Assembly: GCF_031583575.1 (NCBI RefSeq)
Contig: NZ_CP134146.1
Span: 3,968,001 to 4,032,000, forward strand
DNA length: 64,000 nt
Reading direction: 5' to 3'
DNA from: Thalassotalea nanhaiensis
GTDB taxonomy: Bacteria > Pseudomonadota > Gammaproteobacteria > Enterobacterales > Alteromonadaceae
Shown here: positions 16,602 to 26,314 of the stretch, one piece after another
Layout: each line of letters opens with the position of its first letter
How positions within the stretch are numbered: position 1 is the stretch's first letter
Translations under genes and position numbers: made by a program
Notes under the pieces: generated by a model
Told to the model about the DNA's origin: nothing
Databases searched by the model: none
Seen by the model: the letters and a program-made list of their open reading frames with translations, nothing else

Positions 16602-17420
16602 CTATTTTGCCGGCTTTACAAATTTTAATGTCATGCGATCACTTTCGCCAATGGCCAAGTATTTCGCTTTATCTTGTTCACCCAATCGTAATACAGGCGG
16701 TAATGTCCACACACCTTTAGCGTGATCAGCCGTATCTTTAGGGTTTGCGTTTATTTCACTGCTTGCTGCCAATTCAAAACCTGCAGCCTTAGCTAAATCA
16801 ACGGTTAATTGCTGTGGGAAGTAACCACTTTTGCCATTTTTTTCTAAGCTTTGTGAGGTTGGCATTCTGTGTTCTACAACACCTAAAACACCACCTGGTT
16901 TTAACGCTTTGAAACTATCGGCAAAAATTTGCTTTACACCGTCAACTTTCCAATTATGCAAATTACGAAATGTAAGTACCATATCGGCACTGCCGGCAGG
17001 AGCAATATCACTCGCTACGCGTGGAGTAAAGTTGGTTAACTCGACTTCACTAAAAACTTCATTTGTTGCTAACTTCGCTTCCAGCTTACGACGAGACTTA
17101 CTGTAATAGTTATCTTCACCAGTATCTGGGTAATGGGCTCCATAAAGCTTACCAGTCCCCTTTAAAGCCGGAGCTAAAATTTCAGTATACCAACCACCAC
17201 CAGGTGCAATTTCAACAACTGTCATGGTAGATTTAAAACCAAAAAAAACTAGTGTTTCTTCAGGATGGCGATACATATCACGAGCTTTATTTTTATCACT
17301 GCGATGTTCGCCAGCGATTGCTTGCTCTAATTGAGTAGGTGCATGTGCATTAGCCGTTGTTGCAGCCAAAAGTGAAGTAGCTAGAATTGCTGTAGTGAGT
17401 AAAGATTTCATATTTTTCAT
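16602..17420 (-). CDS. Exported class I SAM-dependent methyltransferase (COG4798-like)
   Basis: 272 residues beginning with a clear signal peptide (MKNMKSLL, hydrophobic stretch, predicted cut after about ANA at residue 24). The mature part carries a SAM-binding motif I, VVEIAPGGGWYTEIL (68-82), an acidic strand end, and FRNLHNW in the motif IV area. This matches a group of predicted periplasmic methyltransferases whose substrate is unknown. AAGGGA lies 7 bases before the ATG. It is cotranscribed with purD by spacing and separated from purH by a strong terminator. The family call is good; substrate and the source of SAM in the periplasm are unknown. Confidence 0.8.
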   Translation of the reverse strand: MKNMKSLLTTAILATSLLAATTANAHAPTQLEQAIAGEHRSDKNKARDMYRHPEETLVFFGFKSTMTVVEIAPGGGWYTEILAPALKGTGKLYGAHYPDTGEDNYYSKSRRKLEAKLATNEVFSEVELTNFTPRVASDIAPAGSADMVLTFRNLHNWKVDGVKQIFADSFKALKPGGVLGVVEHRMPTSQSLEKNGKSGYFPQQLTVDLAKAAGFELAASSEINANPKDTADHAKGVWTLPPVLRLGEQDKAKYLAIGESDRMTLKFVKPAK

Positions 17421-17502
17421 TATTATATCCCTTAAGATTATTTTGCTAGATATGTTATAGCAGAAATAATCATATTAAGGGATAGTAAAAATATTTTCTA
17501 AC

Positions 17503-17534
17503 AAAACAAGAGCAAATAAATTTGCTCTTGTTTT
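17503..17534 (-). terminator. purH terminator
   Basis: A perfect 14-bp stem (17503-17516 with 17521-17534) and 4-base loop just after the purH stop. On the minus strand the arm ends in TTTT. It divides purH from the methyltransferase-purD pair. Confidence 0.8.
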
Positions 17535-17540
17535 GGATTA

Positions 17541-19127
17541 TTAGTGACGGAAGTGACGCATTCCAGTGAAGACCATAGCAATGCCATGTTCATCAGCTGC
17601 AGCAATAACTTCGTTATCACGCATAGAGCCACCTGGTTGGATTACCGCAGTAATACCAGCTTCAGCGGCAGCATCTAAACCATCACGGAATGGGAAGAAT
17701 GCATCCGAAGCCATAACTGAACCAGCAACTTCAAGGCCTTCATCGGCGGCTTTAATACCAGCAACTTTAGCAGAATAAACTCGGCTCATTTGGCCAGCGC
17801 CAACACCAATAGTCATATCGTTTTTAACGTAAACAATAGCGTTTGATTTAACAAACTTAGCAACTTTCCAACAGAATAATAAATCACTCATTTCTTGTTC
17901 AGAAGGTTGACGTTTAGTTACTACAGTTAAGTCATCTAAACCAACCATGCCATTGTCACGATCTTGAACTAATAAACCGCCATTAACACGCTTTTGTTCT
18001 AAACCTGTAGTTTTAGTTGACCATTGACCACATTCTAATAAACGAACGTTAGGCTTAGCTGCAACAATTTGTGCGGCAGCAGCAGAAATGCTTGGTGCAA
18101 TAATTACTTCAACGAACTGACGAGAAACAATAGCTTCTGCAGTATCAGCATCTAGTTCACGGTTAAAAGCAATAATGCCACCAAACGCTGACGTAGGATC
18201 TGTTTTAAACGCTTTTTCATAAGCGCCTAAAATGTTATCGCCTAACGCAACACCACAAGGGTTTGCATGTTTAACGATTACACAGGCAGGTTGCTCAAAC
18301 TCTTTAACACATTCTAATGCAGAATCAGTATCGGCAATGTTGTTATAAGATAATGCTTTACCTTGAATTTGCGTAGCAGTAGAAACAGATGCTTCTTCAG
18401 GCTGTGCTTCAACATAAAAAGCTGCGTCTTGATGAGAGTTTTCACCGTAACGTAAATCTTGCTTTTTAATGTACTGGCTATTAATTGTGCGTGGGAACTT
18501 GCTAACGCTTTGTTCTTTATCATTGTAAGCCGGAAGCATTTTACCAAAGTAATTTGCGATCATACCGTCGTAACTGGCAGTGTGCTCATAAGCAGCAATT
18601 GCTAAGTCAAAACGAGTTTTATAGGTTAATGAACCGTTGTTATCAGCCATTTCAGCTAGAACACGGTCATAGTCTGATGCGTTCACAACAATCGTTACAT
18701 CTTTATGATTTTTTGCCGCAGCACGAACCATAGTAGGTCCGCCAATATCGATATTCTCAATCGCATCTTCTAACGAACAATCTTCATTAGCAACAGTATT
18801 TGCAAATGGGTAAAGATTAACTACGACAATATCAATTGCTTGAATATTGTTTTCAGCCATTACCGCTTCATCCATATCACGACGAGCTAGAATTCCGCCG
18901 TGAACTTTAGGGTGAAGAGTTTTTACACGTCCATCCATAATTTCAGGATGACCTGTGTAATCTGAAACTTCAGTAACAGGGATGTTGTTTTCTGCTAATA
19001 ATTTAGCTGTACCACCGGTAGATAAAAGATCTACACCTTGTGCCGATAATGCTTGAGCGAACTCAACAATGCCGGTTTTGTCAGAAACACTTAATAGAGC
19101 GCGTCTAATAGGGCGTGGAGTATCCAT
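17541..19127 (-). CDS. purH: Bifunctional AICAR transformylase / IMP cyclohydrolase
   Basis: Carries out the last two steps of purine synthesis, AICAR to FAICAR and then IMP, in the cytosol. 528 residues, matching E. coli (529). The N-terminal MGS-like cyclohydrolase domain (about 1-200) shows [11 protein letters not shown] and [12 protein letters not shown]. The transformylase domain shows [13 protein letters not shown] and the catalytic Lys-His of [10 protein letters not shown]. The C-terminal MRDNEVI and FTGMRHFRH are typical. I saw no PurR-type box upstream. Confidence 0.97.
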   Translation of the reverse strand: MDTPRPIRRALLSVSDKTGIVEFAQALSAQGVDLLSTGGTAKLLAENNIPVTEVSDYTGHPEIMDGRVKTLHPKVHGGILARRDMDEAVMAENNIQAIDIVVVNLYPFANTVANEDCSLEDAIENIDIGGPTMVRAAAKNHKDVTIVVNASDYDRVLAEMADNNGSLTYKTRFDLAIAAYEHTASYDGMIANYFGKMLPAYNDKEQSVSKFPRTINSQYIKKQDLRYGENSHQDAAFYVEAQPEEASVSTATQIQGKALSYNNIADTDSALECVKEFEQPACVIVKHANPCGVALGDNILGAYEKAFKTDPTSAFGGIIAFNRELDADTAEAIVSRQFVEVIIAPSISAAAAQIVAAKPNVRLLECGQWSTKTTGLEQKRVNGGLLVQDRDNGMVGLDDLTVVTKRQPSEQEMSDLLFCWKVAKFVKSNAIVYVKNDMTIGVGAGQMSRVYSAKVAGIKAADEGLEVAGSVMASDAFFPFRDGLDAAAEAGITAVIQPGGSMRDNEVIAAADEHGIAMVFTGMRHFRH

Positions 19128-19204
19128 AGTTTTTCTTTACCTTGTATGCGTAATTTTAATTTAAAGTAATATTTTATGGTGAAATTATAAGCCCATAAAA
19201 CAAG

Positions 19205-19224
19205 AAAGCACCCGAAGGTGCTTT
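19205..19224 (-). terminator. dusB-fis terminator
   Basis: An 8-bp stem (19205-19212 with 19217-19224) around a stable tetraloop (TTCG as read on the minus strand), just past the fis stop. Confidence 0.7.
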
Positions 19225-19247
19225 ATAGCAGGCGAACCTGCGTGTTT

Positions 19248-19535
19248 TTAGTTCATGCCGTATTTTTTAAGCTTCTTACGTAAAGTACCACGGTTGATAC
19301 CTAGTAAGTTAGCAGCTCGAGTTTGGTTGCCTCGAGTGTATTGCATTACTTCTTCAAGCATAGGCGCTTCGATTTCTGATAATACAAGGTCATACATGTC
19401 ATCAACATCGTTGCCGTTTAATTGTGATAAGTAGTTTTTAATTGCTACTTTAGCTTGGGTACGTAAAGGTGATGCCTTGGTCTGAGTTTGCAGGTCACCG
19501 ATAACAAATGGAGAAGTAATATTTTGTTCAAACAT
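19248..19535 (-). CDS. fis: DNA-binding protein Fis
   Basis: Nucleoid protein that bends DNA and activates rRNA and tRNA promoters during fast growth. 95 residues (E. coli 98). The C-terminal helix-turn-helix [20 protein letters not shown] (about 70-89) is essentially that of E. coli. The mobile N-terminal arm region and central helices are also present. It lies directly after dusB with a 16-base gap, the conserved dusB-fis operon. The tandem rRNA operons in this window are natural targets. Confidence 0.97.
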   Translation of the reverse strand: MFEQNITSPFVIGDLQTQTKASPLRTQAKVAIKNYLSQLNGNDVDDMYDLVLSEIEAPMLEEVMQYTRGNQTRAANLLGINRGTLRKKLKKYGMN

Positions 19536-19551
19536 AAAGTTCAGACTCTTT

Positions 19552-20517
19552 CTAAGTTAAATTATCAAAAAATATATTTAACGATTCAAGTTGCTCTAAA
19601 GGCTGCTCGAGACCATTAAATATGGAACGAAATTGTTTTCCTTGGTCAAGCGTTTGCATGTACCAAGATACGTGTTTACGAGCAATCCTTACGCCCATAA
19701 ATTCACCATAAAATTTGTGCAGTTCTTGCACATGAGCCATTAATATAGCTCTGATCTCAGCCACGGCGGGAGGTGCTAAATGCTCACCAGTATTTAAAAA
19801 GTGATTAATCTCTCTAAATATCCATGGTCGACCCTGTGCTGCTCGGCCAATCATTATTGCATCGGCATTGGTATAATCTAATACCTGCTTTGCTTTTTCT
19901 GGGCTATTTACATCACCGTTAGCAATAACGGGAATATTCACAGCGCTTTTAATTGCCTTTATTGTGTCGTACTCAGCGTTACCTTTATAAAAGTCACATC
20001 GAGTACGGCCATGCACAGCTAACGCCTGAATTCCATTTGCCTCGGCGATTTTTGCTATTTCGACACCGTTTCGGGTATTTTCACACCAGCCAGTTCGAAT
20101 TTTCAGTGTTACGGGTATTTCTACGGCTGCAACAACTGACTTTACTATTTGCTCTACTTGCTCTGGCGCTTTTAATAGTGCTGAGCCCGCAAGCTTTTTA
20201 TTTACTTTTTTTGCAGGGCAGCCCATATTGATATCAATAATTTGAGCGCCGTGTTCTGCATTTACCTTAGCCGCAAAAGCCATTTCGTCGGGATCAGATC
20301 CAGCGATCTGTACCGAACGAATACCAGCTTCATCACTATGCTCAAGCCTTAACTTCGATTTACCTGAATTCCAAACCTTAGGGTTAGAAGACATCATCTC
20401 AGACACAGCCATACCCGCACCTAATTGACAACATAGCTGCCTGAAGGGTTGGTCTGTAATTCCTGCCATTGGAGCAAGGATCACATTATTGTTTAACTGA
20501 TAAGAACCTATATTCAC
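19552..20517 (-). CDS. dusB: tRNA-dihydrouridine synthase B
   Basis: FMN enzyme that reduces specific uridines in the tRNA D-loop. 321 residues, normal for Dus[14 protein letters not shown] is near the N-terminus, and the catalytic cysteine is C100 in [10 protein letters not shown]. The FMN phosphate segment IPVIANGDV and [13 protein letters not shown] follow. It is the first gene of the dusB-fis operon. Confidence 0.96.
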   Translation of the reverse strand: MNIGSYQLNNNVILAPMAGITDQPFRQLCCQLGAGMAVSEMMSSNPKVWNSGKSKLRLEHSDEAGIRSVQIAGSDPDEMAFAAKVNAEHGAQIIDINMGCPAKKVNKKLAGSALLKAPEQVEQIVKSVVAAVEIPVTLKIRTGWCENTRNGVEIAKIAEANGIQALAVHGRTRCDFYKGNAEYDTIKAIKSAVNIPVIANGDVNSPEKAKQVLDYTNADAIMIGRAAQGRPWIFREINHFLNTGEHLAPPAVAEIRAILMAHVQELHKFYGEFMGVRIARKHVSWYMQTLDQGKQFRSIFNGLEQPLEQLESLNIFFDNLT

Positions 20518-20660
20518 GTGATGCTTTTTTGAGCTACTGCTTAAAAGGGCGCTAAGTTTACGTGTTTTTTCTGATAAAGAAAAGCATATAAATTGAACAA
20601 TTGTGTATTTTTTCGTAGTTTTTTATATTGACTTTTTTTTGAATCACATATGACAGAAAA

Positions 20661-20693
20661 AAAGGCGTTAAATAAGAATTATTTAACGCCTTT
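20661..20693 (-). terminator. prmA terminator
   Basis: A perfect 13-bp stem (20661-20673 with 20681-20693) with a T-run on the minus strand, placed just beyond the prmA stop. Confidence 0.85.
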
Positions 20694-20717
20694 AAGATAA
20701 GTTTTTAGAAAGATTAG

Positions 20718-21602
20718 CTATTTATTATTAACGCCTGATAAGCGTACCCAATCTTCTTGTACTTTTATTGGGTCCATAGTACACCACTGGCCATAAATTC
20801 CTTGCAATTCATTGCCCTGTTCTTCAAGTATCCCAGATAAAGCAACCAGACCATCTTTTGCGACATAACCCATAATAACGGGAGCTAATTCACGAAGTGG
20901 CCCAGCTAAAATATTCGCCACTACAACATCAGCTTTTAATGTCGGCTGATCTTTCGGTAAAAACAACTCTAAACGGTCTTCAACACCATTGCGCTGTGCA
21001 TTAGCTAAACTGGCTTGTAATGCTTGTGGGTCTATATCAATACCGATAACCTTTTTAGCGCCAAGTTTTAATGCAGCTAAAGATAATATGCCTGAGCCGC
21101 AACCAAAATCGACTACGACTTTATCGGTTAAATCTAATGAATCCAACCAAGTTAAGCATAATGCTGTTGTTGGGTGAGTACCGGTACCAAACGCTAATCC
21201 GGGATCTAACATCACGTTCACTGCATCTGGCTCTGGCACATCACGCCAGCTTGGGCAAATCCACAAGCGCTGGCCAAATTTCATTGGATGAAAATTATCC
21301 ATCCATTCTCTTTCCCAATCTTTGTCTTCTAATTGCTCCAGCTTGTATTGCATGTCTTCTTTATCAGGATGAATACTTTTTAAATACGCAATTGCTCTAT
21401 CCATGTCATGACTGGCATCAAACAGCCCCATAACAACGGTATTATTCCAATAAATTACTTCATCACCTGGTAATGGTTCATATATAGGTGTGTCTTGTGC
21501 ATCTATAAATGTTACTGCTTGTGAGCCACAAGCCATTAACCAATCGCTGTACTTTTCAGCGGTTTCTTCATTTGCAGCTAAACGCAATTGTATCCAAGGC
21601 AT
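20718..21602 (-). CDS. prmA: Ribosomal protein L11 methyltransferase
   Basis: Trimethylates ribosomal protein L11 using SAM. 294 residues (E. coli 293). The N-terminal substrate domain begins MPWIQLRL, and the catalytic domain has [15 protein letters not shown], the SAM motif [15 protein letters not shown] and [10 protein letters not shown], all diagnostic. It lies upstream of dusB in the same direction, as in many gammaproteobacteria, but with its own terminator. Confidence 0.97.
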   Translation of the reverse strand: MPWIQLRLAANEETAEKYSDWLMACGSQAVTFIDAQDTPIYEPLPGDEVIYWNNTVVMGLFDASHDMDRAIAYLKSIHPDKEDMQYKLEQLEDKDWEREWMDNFHPMKFGQRLWICPSWRDVPEPDAVNVMLDPGLAFGTGTHPTTALCLTWLDSLDLTDKVVVDFGCGSGILSLAALKLGAKKVIGIDIDPQALQASLANAQRNGVEDRLELFLPKDQPTLKADVVVANILAGPLRELAPVIMGYVAKDGLVALSGILEEQGNELQGIYGQWCTMDPIKVQEDWVRLSGVNNK

Positions 21603-21749
21603 TTTTAATCTCTAAAATAGTTAATTAGTTATAGTTTATCACTTATGAAGAATGTCGGTTATATGAAATTCAAATTACATCTGTGCAAATGATAAATTTA
21701 AGAAAAAATAATGATATGCTGAACAAAAATAAATTAAGGGCGACACACG

Positions 21750-22679
21750 TTGGATTACTTTCCTGTTTTCTTAGATGCTAAAAAACTCAATACCGTAGTG
21801 ATAGGCGGAGGGAATGTTGCTGCAAGAAAAATAGAATTGTTATTAAAGACACCGGCGAGTATTACAATTGTTAGTCCGATAATAAAAGCGCCTGTAGCAA
21901 AACTGATCCAGCAGCATGATATTAAGTACATTGCTGAAACATATAACGAGCGTCATTTAAGCAATAAACAATTGGTTATTGCTGCAACCAACCTAAGAGA
22001 TATCAATAAACAAATTGCAAAACATGCCACCGCAAAAGGAATGCTTTTGAATGTGGTTGATGACCCTGAGCTTTGTAATTATATAACTCCAGCAATAATC
22101 GATAGAAGTCCAATGATAGTTGCGCTTTCCAGTTCAGGCAGTGCGCCAATATTACTGCAAATGCTGAAACGTAAAATTGAAACAAACCTCCCTGCCAATT
22201 ATGGGAAATTAGCTGAGTTTTGTGGCAAGTATCGATTGTTAGTTCAGCAGAAAATACAATCATTTGCGGAGCGTAAGAAATTTTGGCAACAAACCTTAGA
22301 GGGCGAAATCGCTCAGTTGATTATTAACAATGAAGATGAAAAAGCAGAGCAGCTTTTTCAAACGAGTTTTACCCAAGAGCAACCTAGCCAAGCGAGTAAA
22401 CTCAGTATTATAGTTATCCACGATCAAAACCCAGATAATCTAACACTGAGAGCCTATCAACGATTACAAAGTGCCGATACAGTTATGTTAGCCGAAGATA
22501 TTGCCAGCACTTTTTTCGATTTTGGTCGTCGCGATGCAGATAAACAGCAAGGCTATGATGCTAATTTAATTAAAGATCAATTAGCACAGAATAAAAACAT
22601 AGCCTTGGTGGTAAATATTGAAATGGCCGAAATACAACAACAATGGCCAAACTCTTCACTGATTGTATGTGGTAAATGA
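21750..22679 (+). CDS. Siroheme synthase N-terminal enzyme (precorrin-2 dehydrogenase/ferrochelatase) with a vestigial third domain
   Basis: Converts precorrin-2 to sirohydrochlorin and inserts iron to give siroheme. The 309 residues begin like CysG: MDYFPVFLDAKK, then the NAD-binding VVIGGGNVAARK (about 16-27). The VVDDPELCN segment carries Asp104/Asp105, the catalytic aspartate area of CysG, and the dimer part SSSGSAPILLQML follows. After about residue 217 a short region (LSIIVIHDQNPDNLTLRAYQRLQSAD) still resembles the start of the CysG methyltransferase domain but lacks its glycine-rich loop and stops after about 90 residues. The start is TTG at 21750, chosen because it gives the family N-terminus and follows AAGGG. 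A separate CobA-type methyltransferase would be needed elsewhere. Confidence 0.9.
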   Translation: MDYFPVFLDAKKLNTVVIGGGNVAARKIELLLKTPASITIVSPIIKAPVAKLIQQHDIKYIAETYNERHLSNKQLVIAATNLRDINKQIAKHATAKGMLLNVVDDPELCNYITPAIIDRSPMIVALSSSGSAPILLQMLKRKIETNLPANYGKLAEFCGKYRLLVQQKIQSFAERKKFWQQTLEGEIAQLIINNEDEKAEQLFQTSFTQEQPSQASKLSIIVIHDQNPDNLTLRAYQRLQSADTVMLAEDIASTFFDFGRRDADKQQGYDANLIKDQLAQNKNIALVVNIEMAEIQQQWPNSSLIVCGK

Positions 22680-22722
22680 TTGTTAGCGGTTTTAAACGCT
22701 AGCGAGTTTACCAGATACAGGA

Positions 22723-24408
22723 TTAGTGAATGACTATTGACTTACCTCTACCATTTTCTTCTGAGGCAGCGTCAAGAACGCCATCTTTTCTAGATATGAG
22801 CTGAACATCACCAAACTTACTTTGCTGAAAGTTGTAACCTAGTTTTTGCAAACTATCTAATGTGCGTTTATCTATGCCAGAGTAATGACGTATTTCATTT
22901 TCAGGCCAAAGCTGATGGTGAAATCTAGGTGTATTTACCGCTTGCTCAGCATTCATGTCAAACTCGACTACATTTAAAATAGACTGATAAACCGACGTGA
23001 TGATAGTAGTACCGCCCGGAGAGCCAGTAACAAGTTTTACCTTATTATCTTTTAATAAAATGGTTGGCGTCATCGATGAAACCATACGTTTATTTGGCTG
23101 TATTTCATTAGCCTGCCCACCTATGGCACCATAAACATTAGCAACACCTGGCTTTACACTAAAATCATCCATTTCATCATTTAAGATAAAACCTGCACCT
23201 TCAACTATCACTCCACTACCAAAGGTATAATTAATTGTTGTGGTATTTGAAACCGCATTACCCCACTGATCAACAATAGAGAAATGGGTTGTATCTTCAC
23301 TTTCTTTTAAGCCAGGCTCTATGCTTTCAGTAACAGATATTGCATTGGCTGAAATACCTTTAGCCCTACTTGTAATGTACCGTTCATTGATAAGCTGTGC
23401 TTGTGCAACGCTGACAAAGTCAGGGTCACCAATATATTCAGCTCTATCAGCAAATACTCGTTTACCAATTTCTGCCAATAAATGCATATATTGAGCTGAA
23501 TTATGTTGTAACGTTGTAGTGTCAGGTTTAACCATGTCATACATTTTTAACCACTGTAAAATAGCAATACCGCCAGAGCTTGGTGGTGGTGCCGTGATAA
23601 CTTGATACTCTCGCCATTGTTGTTGAATTGGAGTGCGCCAAATGGCTTTATACTCAGCTAAATCTGACATGCCAATTATGCCGCCATGTTCCTGCATAAA
23701 TTTTGAGATTATTGTTGCTGTGTCGCCTTTGTAAAATCCATCTCGACCGCTTTTTGAAATACGCTTTAACGTTACCGCAAGCTCTGGCTGTTTAAATACC
23801 ACTCCAGTTTTTGCGCTGGCAAAGTACTTGCCAAAATTTACATTCACGCCTTCCTCATTAAAGCTGTTAATGCGCCACTGAATATTTTCTTCTAATTTTG
23901 GGTGAACAACAAAACCCTGTTCAGCAAGGCTTATTGCTGGAGCGACGAGTTCTTGCCAAGGTTTAGAACCATATTTTTTATGGGCTTGCCACATACCATC
24001 AACCGTACCCGGTACAGCAGATGACAAAATTCCGTACAATGACTGATTTTCTATAACATTGCCGTGTTCATCAAGGTACATATCTCTGTGCGCTTTTTGC
24101 GGTGCTACTTCACGATAGTCTAAAAAATCTGCCTGACCATCTTTATACACAGTCATAAAACCGCCGCCACCAACGTTACCAGCTTCTGGTAACGTTACAG
24201 CTAATACAAATTGAGCAGCAATTGCCGCATCCACAGCATTACCACCACTTTTTAAAATATCAATAGCAATATCTGCACTGTAACTGTCAGGCATAGCGAC
24301 TGCAGCTTGAGTATTTGGTTCAGCAATTGCATTAGCAATAACTAAATTGAATGCTATAACGATGCTGCATAGAGTGTTTAACGTAATTTTCATGGGTATT
24401 TTTCTCAT
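22723..24408 (-). CDS. ggt: Gamma-glutamyltransferase
   Basis: Periplasmic enzyme that hydrolyses glutathione and other gamma-glutamyl compounds or transfers the glutamyl group. It cleaves itself into two subunits. 561 residues with a signal peptide (about 1-29, ending NAIAEP). GGNAVDAAIAAQF and GGGGFM mark the large subunit. The autocatalytic nucleophile threonine lies in SEDTTHFSIVD, followed by NTTTINYTFGSG, and GSPGGTTI forms the oxyanion region. An internal ATG five codons in is an equally possible start. It starts 5 bases after the MAPEG gene, so the two form an operon. Confidence 0.94.
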   Translation of the reverse strand: MRKIPMKITLNTLCSIVIAFNLVIANAIAEPNTQAAVAMPDSYSADIAIDILKSGGNAVDAAIAAQFVLAVTLPEAGNVGGGGFMTVYKDGQADFLDYREVAPQKAHRDMYLDEHGNVIENQSLYGILSSAVPGTVDGMWQAHKKYGSKPWQELVAPAISLAEQGFVVHPKLEENIQWRINSFNEEGVNVNFGKYFASAKTGVVFKQPELAVTLKRISKSGRDGFYKGDTATIISKFMQEHGGIIGMSDLAEYKAIWRTPIQQQWREYQVITAPPPSSGGIAILQWLKMYDMVKPDTTTLQHNSAQYMHLLAEIGKRVFADRAEYIGDPDFVSVAQAQLINERYITSRAKGISANAISVTESIEPGLKESEDTTHFSIVDQWGNAVSNTTTINYTFGSGVIVEGAGFILNDEMDDFSVKPGVANVYGAIGGQANEIQPNKRMVSSMTPTILLKDNKVKLVTGSPGGTTIITSVYQSILNVVEFDMNAEQAVNTPRFHHQLWPENEIRHYSGIDKRTLDSLQKLGYNFQQSKFGDVQLISRKDGVLDAASEENGRGKSIVIH

Positions 24409-24413
24409 TTTAT

Positions 24414-24800
24414 TTAAGCAAACAGATCGATGATTAACATGCTCAAACTGCCAAGTACCAAGGCAACATTACTAAATATACTTAACACCATACCTAAGGC
24501 TCGTTTCTCAGGGTTTTTAACATAAAGATGAGAATATATTTGTCGACCAAGCAAAAATGCTACACCAGGTATAACAACCCACTTATCACTTACATGCATA
24601 GAAAAAATAATTATCGCGGGTATAAAAACAACGAGTTGTTCCATAGTGTTTTGCTGTACACGATAAATGCGTTCCCAAGTTTCATTACCAACAACTTTAG
24701 GTGCTGACACGCCGTATTTATCTCTGGTAAAGCCAGTGCGCATGGTAAAAAAAGTGAATTGTAGAAGGGCAAATAAAATAATTAAAATAGTGAGTTCCAT
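24414..24800 (-). CDS. MAPEG family membrane protein
   Basis: 128 residues with about four transmembrane segments. The motif ERIYRVQQNTMEQL (about 44-57) is the hallmark of the MAPEG family (membrane-associated eicosanoid and glutathione metabolism), many members of which bind glutathione. It is immediately upstream of gamma-glutamyltransferase in one operon. This supports a joint role in handling glutathione or its conjugates, though the bacterial members' exact reactions are mostly unknown. Confidence 0.85.
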   Translation of the reverse strand: MELTILIILFALLQFTFFTMRTGFTRDKYGVSAPKVVGNETWERIYRVQQNTMEQLVVFIPAIIIFSMHVSDKWVVIPGVAFLLGRQIYSHLYVKNPEKRALGMVLSIFSNVALVLGSLSMLIIDLFA

Positions 24801-25109
24801 GTGTGCTCCACAAGTTTTATTGTAATGTTGGTAATTAACGTAGGGTTAACACTACCCTATTTTTGAATTATATGAAATTATATAAATCGACTGCATCTCA
24901 TCTGCTAAAATCTGTATTCATCAGTAATACCTTTTAGCAATTATATAGTTAAACTTTTTACATCAACTTTAACTAAATAATTGCCTCTTCTAATTAAAAG
25001 TGTCACATTAATGTCGTCAAATGATCGCGTTGGTTGCGTTGATTTATCGTCACGAATATTGCTTCTCTCGGGTAATCTAAACATAGATTTCATTGAGGGA
25101 GATAGAGAA
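24801..25109. other. Divergent intergenic region, no further gene
   Basis: This gap separates the minus-strand MAPEG gene from the plus-strand regulator. An upstream extension of the regulator frame (from TTG at 24981 or ATG at 25011) exists but lacks family character. GAGGGAG before 25110 favours the shorter protein. No terminators or known binding sites are evident. Confidence 0.5.
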
Positions 25110-25631
25110 ATGAAAATGCAAGTAAACGGTGAAAAAATAAAGCACTTAAGAGAACAACGTTGTTGGTCTCAACTTCAACTGGCTGAAATGTCAGGTATAA
25201 GCACACGAACATTGCAACGATTAGAGGCGAAGTCAACGGCGTCTCAAGAAACGATAAAGAGTATCGCCGCCGTGTTTGAGCTCAATTGTGACTTATTGCT
25301 TCCCGAGGATACAATAAAGCCATTAGATAAAGAGGCTGACTTGGAGCACGTTATTGATGCCAAGTTAGCAATTGATGAAGAAATTACACTTGATGAAGTC
25401 ACTGATAAAAAACATGCTCGACATAAATTTTATTTTAGTTTGATCTGTTTAATTACTGCGATTTCTTTTGGTTTTTGGGGTGTATTTAGCGCCCTCGATG
25501 CCCAAAAAATTAGTTTTGAATCTTTTCAGCTATTAAAAAATGGCCTATCCATTGTTTTACTTGTCAGTATAGCCTTTACGATATTTAGAGCATATCGCAA
25601 AGGCATCATTAGCAGGCCCAACATACTTTAA
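25110..25631 (+). CDS. XRE-type DNA-binding protein with C-terminal membrane segments
   Basis: 173 residues: a Cro/C1-type helix-turn-helix at about 4-60 (LREQRCWSQLQLAEMSGISTRTLQRLE), an acidic linker, then two hydrophobic segments near the C-terminus (about residues 101-125 and 140-160). This fusion suggests a membrane-tethered regulator. Two-segment proteins of this form are common in Alteromonadales, but targets are unknown. GAGGGAG stands 9 bases before the ATG. The next gene, a small membrane protein, follows after 54 bases and may be a partner. Confidence 0.75.
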   Translation: MKMQVNGEKIKHLREQRCWSQLQLAEMSGISTRTLQRLEAKSTASQETIKSIAAVFELNCDLLLPEDTIKPLDKEADLEHVIDAKLAIDEEITLDEVTDKKHARHKFYFSLICLITAISFGFWGVFSALDAQKISFESFQLLKNGLSIVLLVSIAFTIFRAYRKGIISRPNIL

Positions 25632-25685
25632 ACAACTTAAATCCATAGCAATTTTATTAATTAAGACACATCTTAAGGGATCATT

Positions 25686-26132
25686 ATGTCTACAGTTTAT
25701 CAAACAACGAAATACACTCTAGTCGCTTTTATCTGTTATATCATCAGTACGGTCATACTTTCAGGAGTTATGATGTCAATTTGGATATCAGATCAAAACA
25801 TAACAGGGTTAAGCCCTCAACAAATTGAAGCATTAGCCAACCAATCGATTCCTATTCAGTTCATGAGTGCTGTTATAGGGTTTGTTGCAACATTAATCAT
25901 TAGTTATGTTTTGTGTAAAAAAACGCTAAAAGATGGCCTGACAACAATTAAGGCTTTTGCTGTAGCCTTAACATTTTTTTCAATGTTGGGCATTTTTCTG
26001 CATCCTGAGCACCATGTGATTTATCAAGTCGCTAAACTCTTTTCTCCAGCAATCATTTGTCTGCTTGGCTTGAAGTTAGCTGCAAGGCATTCAGCAGGAA
26101 ATTTGCTAGTTATTGAAGAACACAGCAACTAG
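25686..26132 (+). CDS. Small four-helix membrane protein, unknown function
   Basis: 148 residues with four likely transmembrane segments (about 10-33, 58-78, 86-104 and 112-130) and short loops. AAGGGATC stands 7 bases before the ATG. I do not recognise a family with confidence. It is probably cotranscribed with the membrane-linked XRE regulator upstream, so it may be its signal partner or its target. The assignment is only that it is a real integral membrane protein. Confidence 0.65.
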   Translation: MSTVYQTTKYTLVAFICYIISTVILSGVMMSIWISDQNITGLSPQQIEALANQSIPIQFMSAVIGFVATLIISYVLCKKTLKDGLTTIKAFAVALTFFSMLGIFLHPEHHVIYQVAKLFSPAIICLLGLKLAARHSAGNLLVIEEHSN

Positions 26133-26314
26133 GCATTAGATACCAGAAGGCGCCACTGATGCTGTGGTGCTCTTGAATTTAAAAGATAAAAAATTGAATT
26201 ATATTAGCTTCATCGTGTATTCCTTAGCACTACATATATTTAACTTCATGTTGTATGTAATTTATACAATTACGTTATACTAAATTTGAATCAAAAATTT
26301 ATGGAAACTCTTTG

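Noticed and set aside
19128-19200. PurR operator upstream of purH
   Set aside because: No match to the ACGCAAACGTTTGCGT-type palindrome is visible.
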